Source of the DNA: Sideroxydans sp. | Lineage (GTDB): Bacteria; Pseudomonadota; Gammaproteobacteria; Burkholderiales; Gallionellaceae | Assembly (NCBI GenBank): GCA_013140695.1 | Contig: JABFSI010000101.1 | Coordinates: 1 to 32,424 of the forward strand | Direction of reading: 5' to 3' | DNA length: 32,424 nt | In this document: positions 27,286 to 32,424 of the stretch, piece by piece | Position numbering within the stretch: the first letter of the stretch is position 1 | Layout: each line of letters begins with the position of its first letter | Program-made: the position numbers and the translations under genes | The notes under the pieces: model-generated | What the model saw: the letters and a program-made list of their open reading frames with translations, nothing else | Databases searched by the model: none | Told to the model about the DNA's origin: nothing

Positions 27286-27741
27286 ATGGATCTACGCAAA
27301 CTTAAAACGCTAATCGAATTGGTTGAAAGCTCGGGCATCGCCGAGCTGGAATTGACCGAAGGTGAAGAGCATGTGCGCATTTCACGCATGAGCTCGGTTG
27401 TCGCTCCAATGCAGCAACATCATTACAGCGCAGCACCGATGGCCGCCGCCCCAGTTGCCGCAGCGCCCGCCGTGGCCGCCGCACCTGCTGCCCCCGCTGC
27501 ACCAGAAGGCCATGTCGTTAAATCACCCATGGTAGGTAGCTTCTACCGCGCAGCTTCACCTGGCGCAAAAGCCTTCGCAGACGTTGGTCAAAGTGTCAAT
27601 GTAGGCGACACCATCTGCATCATCGAAGCGATGAAGCTGTTGAATGAAATTGAAGCGGACAAGGCGGGCGTCATTAAAGCCATCCTCGTAGAAAATGGCC
27701 AAGCAGTTGAATTCGGCCAACCGTTGTTCATTATCGGGTAA
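27286..27741 (+). CDS. accB: biotin carboxyl carrier protein of acetyl-CoA carboxylase
   Basis: 151 residues. An N-terminal helical part ([28 protein letters not shown] in pieces) is joined by a long Ala/Pro-rich linker (about 45-75) to the biotinyl domain. The biotin attachment site is K117 in [13 protein letters not shown]. The thumb segment [16 protein letters not shown] is also present. It carries carboxybiotin between biotin carboxylase and the carboxyltransferase in the first step of fatty-acid synthesis. GAGGAG lies before the ATG. Confidence 0.96.
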   Translation: MDLRKLKTLIELVESSGIAELELTEGEEHVRISRMSSVVAPMQQHHYSAAPMAAAPVAAAPAVAAAPAAPAAPEGHVVKSPMVGSFYRAASPGAKAFADVGQSVNVGDTICIIEAMKLLNEIEADKAGVIKAILVENGQAVEFGQPLFIIG

Positions 27742-27801
27742 TGCGCCATGGCCGTCTTTGAACGCAAACCCAAACTTCCCCCCGCACCGGAAAAACCCGT
27801 C

Positions 27802-29157
27802 ATGTTTGAAAAAATTCTTATCGCCAATCGCGGCGAAATCGCCTTGCGTATTCAACGCGCTTGCCGCGAAATGGGAATTAAAACGGTGGCTGTTCACTCG
27901 GAAGCGGACGCCGATGCTAAATATGTGAAATTGGCCGACGAGTCGGTTTGTATTGGGCCCGCCGCCTCTAGCCAAAGTTATTTACACGTGCCCGCCATTA
28001 TCAGCGCGGCCGAAGTAACCGATGCACAAGCCATTCATCCAGGCTATGGATTTTTATCTGAAAACGCTGACTTCTCTGAACGTTGCGAGAAATCAGGCTT
28101 CGTTTTCATCGGTCCGCGTGCCGAAACCATCCGCTTGATGGGCGACAAAGTGTCCGCCAAGAGTGCGATGAAAAAAGCCGGCGTGCCGTGTGTGCCAGGT
28201 GTTGAAGGTGCTTTGCCAGATGATCCCGCAGAAATTATGCGCATTGCCAAATTCATCGGCTACCCCGTCATCATCAAAGCCTCCGGCGGCGGCGGCGGCC
28301 GCGGTATGCGCGTGGTGCATACCGAAGCTGCATTACTCAACGCAGTGACCATGACCAGAACCGAGGCGCAAGCAGCGTTCAACAATCCCATGGTCTACAT
28401 GGAGAAGTTCCTCGAAAACCCACGTCATATCGAAATTCAGATTTTGGCCGACCAACATGGCAATGCGGTGTATTTGGGCGAGCGTGATTGCTCGATGCAA
28501 CGTCGTCACCAAAAAATTCTGGAAGAAGCGCCTGCGCCCCACCTCAATTCAAAATTGCGCGACAAAATCGGTGAGCGCTGCGCCGAAGCGTGCCGCAAGA
28601 TTGGTTATCGCGGTGCCGGTACATTTGAATTCTTATACGAAAATGATGAGTTTTATTTCATCGAAATGAATACGCGCGTACAGGTAGAACATCCCGTATC
28701 CGAAATGATTACGGGCATCGACATCGTGCAGCAGCAAATTCGTATTGCGGCGGGCGAAAAACTACCCTTCCGTCAAAAAGACATCGAGTTCCGTGGACAC
28801 GCCATTGAGTGTCGCATCAACGCCGAGCATCCTTACACCTTCGTGCCGTCGCCAGGTCGCATTACCACTTGGCACGTTCCAGGCGGCCCTGGCATCCGTG
28901 TTGATTCTCACGTGTATGCGAATTACTTTATCCCGCCGCACTACGACTCCATGATTGGCAAGCTCATCGCTTACGGCGACACACGCGACCAAGCGATCGC
29001 TCGTATGCGTACTGCCCTGTCCGAAATGGCCGTGGAAGGCATCAACACCAACATTCCATTGCATCAGGAATTGATGAACGATGCCGCATTCGTACAAGGT
29101 GGCACCAGCATCCATTACTTGGAACATAAGCTGGCAGAGCGTAGCAAAGGTAAGTAA
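27802..29157 (+). CDS. accC: biotin carboxylase of acetyl-CoA carboxylase
   Basis: 451 residues from the ATG at 27802 ([17 protein letters not shown]), the conserved family start and close to the 449 residues of E. coli AccC. An in-frame ATG at 27748, 6 bp after accB, would add 18 mostly Pro/Lys residues ([18 protein letters not shown]), and I cannot exclude it. The ATP-grasp core is intact: the glycine-rich loop [14 protein letters not shown], metal-binding [18 protein letters not shown], and the carboxylase C-terminal domain [13 protein letters not shown]. It carboxylates biotin on AccB with ATP and bicarbonate. Its stop overlaps the prmA start (TAATG). Confidence 0.95.
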   Translation: MFEKILIANRGEIALRIQRACREMGIKTVAVHSEADADAKYVKLADESVCIGPAASSQSYLHVPAIISAAEVTDAQAIHPGYGFLSENADFSERCEKSGFVFIGPRAETIRLMGDKVSAKSAMKKAGVPCVPGVEGALPDDPAEIMRIAKFIGYPVIIKASGGGGGRGMRVVHTEAALLNAVTMTRTEAQAAFNNPMVYMEKFLENPRHIEIQILADQHGNAVYLGERDCSMQRRHQKILEEAPAPHLNSKLRDKIGERCAEACRKIGYRGAGTFEFLYENDEFYFIEMNTRVQVEHPVSEMITGIDIVQQQIRIAAGEKLPFRQKDIEFRGHAIECRINAEHPYTFVPSPGRITTWHVPGGPGIRVDSHVYANYFIPPHYDSMIGKLIAYGDTRDQAIARMRTALSEMAVEGINTNIPLHQELMNDAAFVQGGTSIHYLEHKLAERSKGK

Positions 29158-30047
29158 TGGCGTGGCTTAATCTATCAGTGCGCGCCGAGGCGAATTATGC
29201 CGAGGCGTTAAGTGAGGCACTGCTGGAACGAGGTGCGCTTTCTGTAGACATGTTGGATGCCGATGCGGATACGCCCGACGAGCAAGCTATTTTTGGCGAG
29301 CCGGGCGAGCCCACTGCCGCTGTGTGGCAACACAACTTGGTGAATGCATTGTTTGAAAGTGATGTCGCCGTTGCGAACATTTTTCAAGACAGTTGCAGAG
29401 CCCTCGGTATCCATCCCCTCCCCAAACATCACATCGAAACGTTGGAAGAAAGTGATTGGGTGCGCCTTACGCAAGCTCAATTCGACCCCATTGGCATCAG
29501 CGACCGCCTATGGATTGTGCCGACTTGGCACACCCCAACCGACGCGTCAGCCATCAACATCGTACTTGACCCTGGTCTCGCATTTGGCACTGGCAGTCAT
29601 CCCACCACGCGCTTATGTCTGCGCTGGCTAGATGCCTACATCAAAGGTGGCGAATCGGTACTGGATTACGGCTGCGGCTCGGGCATTCTAGCCATCGCGG
29701 CGATGAAATTGGGCGCCGGTAGCGCCATCGGTGTAGATGTGGATGCGCAGGCTGTGCAAGCTAGTCGCGACAATGCAATTGCCAATCAGGTTGAAGCTGA
29801 ATTTTATTTGCCCGAAGGAATTGCGCTGCGAACTTATGCCGTGGTCGTTGCCAACATCCTTACCAACCCTTTACGCGCATTAGCTCCGCTGCTGGCAGCG
29901 GCAACGCAAACAGGCGGCTGTATCGTGCTGTCTGGCATCCTCGCCGAACAGTCGGATGAAATAATGCATATCTATGGACAATGGTTCAACTTCCATCCTG
30001 CCGTAATTGAAGACGGCTGGTGTTGTTTATCTGGCATAAAAAAATGA
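29157..30047 (+). CDS. prmA: ribosomal protein L11 methyltransferase
   Basis: 296 residues. The N-terminal substrate-binding domain begins [22 protein letters not shown]. The SAM-binding Rossmann domain carries DPGLAFGTGSHPTTRLCLRWL, VLDYGCGSGILAIAAMKLGA (motif I region) and VVANILTNPLRAL (motif IV). It trimethylates lysines and the N-terminus of ribosomal protein L11. It overlaps accC at its start and the DUF3426 gene at its stop (ATGA), so the accB-accC-prmA-DUF3426 group is one translation-coupled run. Confidence 0.96.
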   Translation: MAWLNLSVRAEANYAEALSEALLERGALSVDMLDADADTPDEQAIFGEPGEPTAAVWQHNLVNALFESDVAVANIFQDSCRALGIHPLPKHHIETLEESDWVRLTQAQFDPIGISDRLWIVPTWHTPTDASAINIVLDPGLAFGTGSHPTTRLCLRWLDAYIKGGESVLDYGCGSGILAIAAMKLGAGSAIGVDVDAQAVQASRDNAIANQVEAEFYLPEGIALRTYAVVVANILTNPLRALAPLLAAATQTGGCIVLSGILAEQSDEIMHIYGQWFNFHPAVIEDGWCCLSGIKK

Positions 30048-31027
30048 GTGCCATCACCCAGTGTCCGCACTGCGACACGCGATTCAAAGTATCGGATACG
30101 CAACTCGAAGCACATGCCGGCATGGTGCGTTGCGGGCGTTGCCAACAAGTTTTCAATGCCCTAGAACACTTGCAGGACAATGAGCCTAGCCCGCAGTTAC
30201 AACTGGACATCGAATCCGATGCCGTTAGCCCAAGCACTATTTCCCCTAGCGACCTGTCGCCCACCTTCGACTCGTCACAGTTAGACATTGAACATTTCAT
30301 GGGCACATCTGAACTTGCCCCTACCACGCTAGATGTGCCCATGAATGAGCCATCGCTCATCGCCGTGGACATAGAAAAGAATGGCTTGCATGCGATTGAG
30401 CCTCTACCCACAAGCGATAACCCACAGCCAATTACTGAAACCGCTGTAACAGATTCGGCTCCCGCAACGGATGCACCCCTTACCTTGGCGCAACAAGTTC
30501 AGTTTCTAGAAGACGCACCTGCAGCACTTGCTGCCGCCACGAATTCGCCTAACCGTGGCTTGCATATTTTAGTGAGTATGCTGTTGTTACTCACCTTGCT
30601 GTTGCAAGTGCTTTATTTTTTTCGCGTTGAGATTGCTGCGCGCTTGCCTGGGCTCAAGCCGCTCATGGTGCAAGCTTGTCACACTGTAGGTTGCGTGATA
30701 GCGCTGCCACAGGTCATCGAGTTAGTGACCATAGATTCATCCGAACTCAAAACCGAGGCAGAACAAGTCAATGTCATCACGCTCAATGCCTTGTTGCGCA
30801 ACCACGCGACGTATTCCCAAGCCTACCCCAGCTTGGAACTCACCTTGACCGATACGCAAGATAAAGCGCTCGCGCGGCGCATCTTCCATCCCGTTGATTA
30901 CTTAAAGGCGGGCAACTCCTCCCAAAACGGCCTTGCTGCCAACCGCGAGCTCGACATCGCCTTACCTATAGATGCGTCCGAACTCAAACCCTCTGGCTAT
31001 CGTTTGTTTCTGTTTTACCCGCAGTAA
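30044..31027 (+). CDS. zinc-ribbon and DUF3426 single-pass membrane protein
   Basis: 327 residues from the ATG at 30044, which overlaps the prmA stop. Residues 4-38 are an MJ0042-type zinc ribbon (C7, C10, C30, C33 in QCPHCDTRF and [10 protein letters not shown]). An acidic, Ser/Thr/Pro-rich linker of about 130 residues follows, then one transmembrane helix (about 175-195, [19 protein letters not shown]) and a periplasmic DUF3426 domain to the end ([20 protein letters not shown]..., [11 protein letters not shown]). The topology resembles a membrane-anchored sensor or assembly factor, but the function is unknown. The location after prmA is typical for Betaproteobacteria. Confidence 0.88.
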   Translation: MSAITQCPHCDTRFKVSDTQLEAHAGMVRCGRCQQVFNALEHLQDNEPSPQLQLDIESDAVSPSTISPSDLSPTFDSSQLDIEHFMGTSELAPTTLDVPMNEPSLIAVDIEKNGLHAIEPLPTSDNPQPITETAVTDSAPATDAPLTLAQQVQFLEDAPAALAAATNSPNRGLHILVSMLLLLTLLLQVLYFFRVEIAARLPGLKPLMVQACHTVGCVIALPQVIELVTIDSSELKTEAEQVNVITLNALLRNHATYSQAYPSLELTLTDTQDKALARRIFHPVDYLKAGNSSQNGLAANRELDIALPIDASELKPSGYRLFLFYPQ

Positions 31028-31061
31028 TTTCCTCACGTTATTACCCATTACGAAAGCGCAT

Positions 31062-32147
31062 ATGACGACTCTCAAGGTGACTCCCCTCAACTCCGCACAC
31101 CGTGCGATGGGCGCAAAGATGGTGGATTTCGGCGGCTGGGACATGCCGGTGAATTACGGCTCACAGATTGATGAACATCATCAAGTACGCAATGACTGCG
31201 GCATGTTCGACGTATGCCACATGCGCGTGGTCGATGCTAAGGGCGACGGCGTACGTGCTTTCCTGCGCTATCTGCTCGCCAATAATGCAGACAAATTGCA
31301 CATGCCGGGCAGAGCGCTTTACTCCGCCATGTTGCGACCCGATGGACATGTGATCGACGACCTCATCATCTACTTCATGACGGAACAGTGGTTCCGCATC
31401 GTGGTGAACGCGGGCACTGCCGACAAAGACATCGCGTGGATGAAAGAACAAGCTGCGAAAGTCGCCCCACAACTAACCATCACTTCACGTGACGACCTCG
31501 CAATGGTCGCTATCCAAGGCCCGAATGCTCGCGCCAAAGTTTGGCAAGTGTTGCCGCAGACACAAGCATCAACTGAAGGACTGAAGAATTTCCAAGCCGC
31601 CGATTGCGGCGAGTATTACGTGGCACGCACAGGCTACACCGGCGAAGACGGTTTCGAAGTGATGTTGCCGAAAGAGAATGTCGAAGCATTCTGGTACGCA
31701 CTGAACAAAGTGGGCGTCAAACCCATCGGCCTCGGCGCACGCGACACCTTGCGTCTGGAAGCAGGTATGAATCTATATGGACAAGACATGGACGAGAGCG
31801 TCGGCCCTTTGGAGTCCGGCCTAGCTTGGACGGTCGATCTGCAAAGCGAACGCGACTTCATCGGCAAAGCCGCCCTGCTGGCCAACCCTCCCAGCAGCAA
31901 ACTCGTTGGCTTGGTGTTGCTAGATCGCGGCGTGCTGCGCGGACACCAAAAAGTGAAGTCTCCGCATGGCGAAGGTGAGATCACCAGCGGCAGCTTCTCG
32001 CCGACGCTGGAGAAATCCATCGCCCTTGCTCGCGTACCGAAGGGCGTCGCTATCGGCGACACGGTACAAGTAGAGATCCGTGACAAGTTGTTGAACGCAT
32101 CAGTAGTGAAGTATCCATTCGCCCGCAACGGCAAAGGTTTGATTTAA
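31062..32147 (+). CDS. gcvT: aminomethyltransferase (glycine cleavage T-protein)
   Basis: 361 residues from the ATG at 31062 ([20 protein letters not shown]); 30 further in-frame codons upstream would run into the DUF3426 gene and are rejected. Family motifs are [24 protein letters not shown] in pieces, CGMFDVCHM (usually DVSHM; Cys replaces Ser here), [15 protein letters not shown], and [22 protein letters not shown]. It transfers the methylene group from the H-protein-bound aminomethyl to tetrahydrofolate. The next gene, 19 bp on, is gcvH, so this is the start of a glycine cleavage operon. The 34-bp gap upstream has no visible glycine riboswitch. Confidence 0.96.
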   Translation: MTTLKVTPLNSAHRAMGAKMVDFGGWDMPVNYGSQIDEHHQVRNDCGMFDVCHMRVVDAKGDGVRAFLRYLLANNADKLHMPGRALYSAMLRPDGHVIDDLIIYFMTEQWFRIVVNAGTADKDIAWMKEQAAKVAPQLTITSRDDLAMVAIQGPNARAKVWQVLPQTQASTEGLKNFQAADCGEYYVARTGYTGEDGFEVMLPKENVEAFWYALNKVGVKPIGLGARDTLRLEAGMNLYGQDMDESVGPLESGLAWTVDLQSERDFIGKAALLANPPSSKLVGLVLLDRGVLRGHQKVKSPHGEGEITSGSFSPTLEKSIALARVPKGVAIGDTVQVEIRDKLLNASVVKYPFARNGKGLI

Positions 32148-32166
32148 TCTTTTTGAGGACATGACC

Positions 32167-32424
32167 ATGAGCAATCCAAGCAACCTGAAATACACAGCCT
32201 CCCACGAGTGGGTCAAGACTGAAGCTGACGGCACCGTCACCATCGGCATCACCCAACATGCACAAGAGTTGTTGGGTGACATGGTGTTCGTTGAAGCGCC
32301 ATCCGTCGGCCGTAAGTTAAAAGCCAAGGAAGAGTGCGCCGTCGTTGAATCCGTAAAGGCTGCTGCGGATGTTTACGCTCCTGTCTCTGGCGAAGTCATC
32401 GCAGCGAATGGCGACCTAGACGGC
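32167..32424 (+). CDS. gcvH: glycine cleavage system H protein, partial
   Basis: 86 residues are visible before the right edge. The ATG at 32167 is preferred because GAGG at 32155-32158 is 8 nt away; the in-frame ATG at 32161 would be only 2 nt from it. The opening [23 protein letters not shown], then [15 protein letters not shown] and the lipoyl attachment region [17 protein letters not shown] with K64, are diagnostic. The lipoylated H protein carries the aminomethyl group between the P, T and L proteins. It follows gcvT by 19 bp in the same operon. Confidence 0.96.
   Translation, partial: MSNPSNLKYTASHEWVKTEADGTVTIGITQHAQELLGDMVFVEAPSVGRKLKAKEECAVVESVKAAADVYAPVSGEVIAANGDLDG

Noticed and set aside
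31028..31061. Glycine riboswitch before gcvT
   Set aside because: Only 34 bp separate gcvT from the previous gene, far too short for a glycine aptamer, and none of its conserved pieces are visible.

Overview
The window looks like the chromosome of a Betaproteobacterium, most likely an autotroph of the Nitrosomonadales/Gallionellaceae kind. This rests on family-level recognition: a type I phosphoribulokinase (Calvin cycle), the polA / LOG / DUF2782 / thrB neighbourhood, a BPSS1780-type membrane protein, leuS-lptE-holA, and aroQ-accB-accC-prmA. No rRNA, tRNA, CRISPR array or complete insertion sequence was recognised.

Layout. (1) 1-1828, leftward: an accessory pair, an HNH nuclease fused to a DGQHR/ParB-like domain followed by a BRO-N protein that runs off the left edge. 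The pair is visibly more A+T-rich than the backbone. (2) 1870-5678, leftward: a tightly packed run of an RluF-like pseudouridine synthase homologue (catalytic Asp replaced), a VanZ-like membrane protein, a 2Fe-2S ferredoxin, an alpha/beta hydrolase and a NodI-like ABC ATPase. The ATPase ends in an ATGA overlap with a 15-codon stub that may be what is left of its permease gene where the accessory pair sits. (3) 5754-8346: small genes (VF530, DUF1161), a secreted CAP-domain lipoprotein and an A+T-rich NERD nuclease-like gene with two zinc ribbons, separated by REP/REPIN-type repeats. (4) 8374-14437: polA leftward, with the LOG protein, DUF2782, thrB and two membrane proteins rightward from a start only 16 bp from that of polA. 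(5) 14444-20307, leftward: a large REPIN/MITE-like repeat, a CMD/AhpD-like protein, a MEKHLA-domain protein overlapping uvrD, a class III cyclase-like protein, prkB with a clear terminator, and a FecR-SPOR protein. (6) 20393-32424, rightward: leuS-lptE-holA-cutA-dsbD in an overlapping run, then aroQ-accB-accC-prmA-DUF3426, then gcvT-gcvH (gcvH is cut by the right edge).

Most of the window is core metabolism and information processing: replication and repair (polA, uvrD, holA), translation (leuS, prmA), fatty-acid initiation (accB, accC), glycine cleavage (gcvT, gcvH), aromatic and threonine biosynthesis (aroQ, thrB), envelope assembly (lptE, dsbD) and CO2 fixation (prkB). The unusual parts are the HNH-DGQHR/BRO pair and the gene it may have interrupted, an in-frame dispersed repeat inside leuS, a hairpin that contains the uvrD start codon, a terminator-like hairpin just upstream of the pseudouridine synthase homologue, REPIN-like elements with shared 17-bp ends, and enzyme homologues with altered active-site residues.
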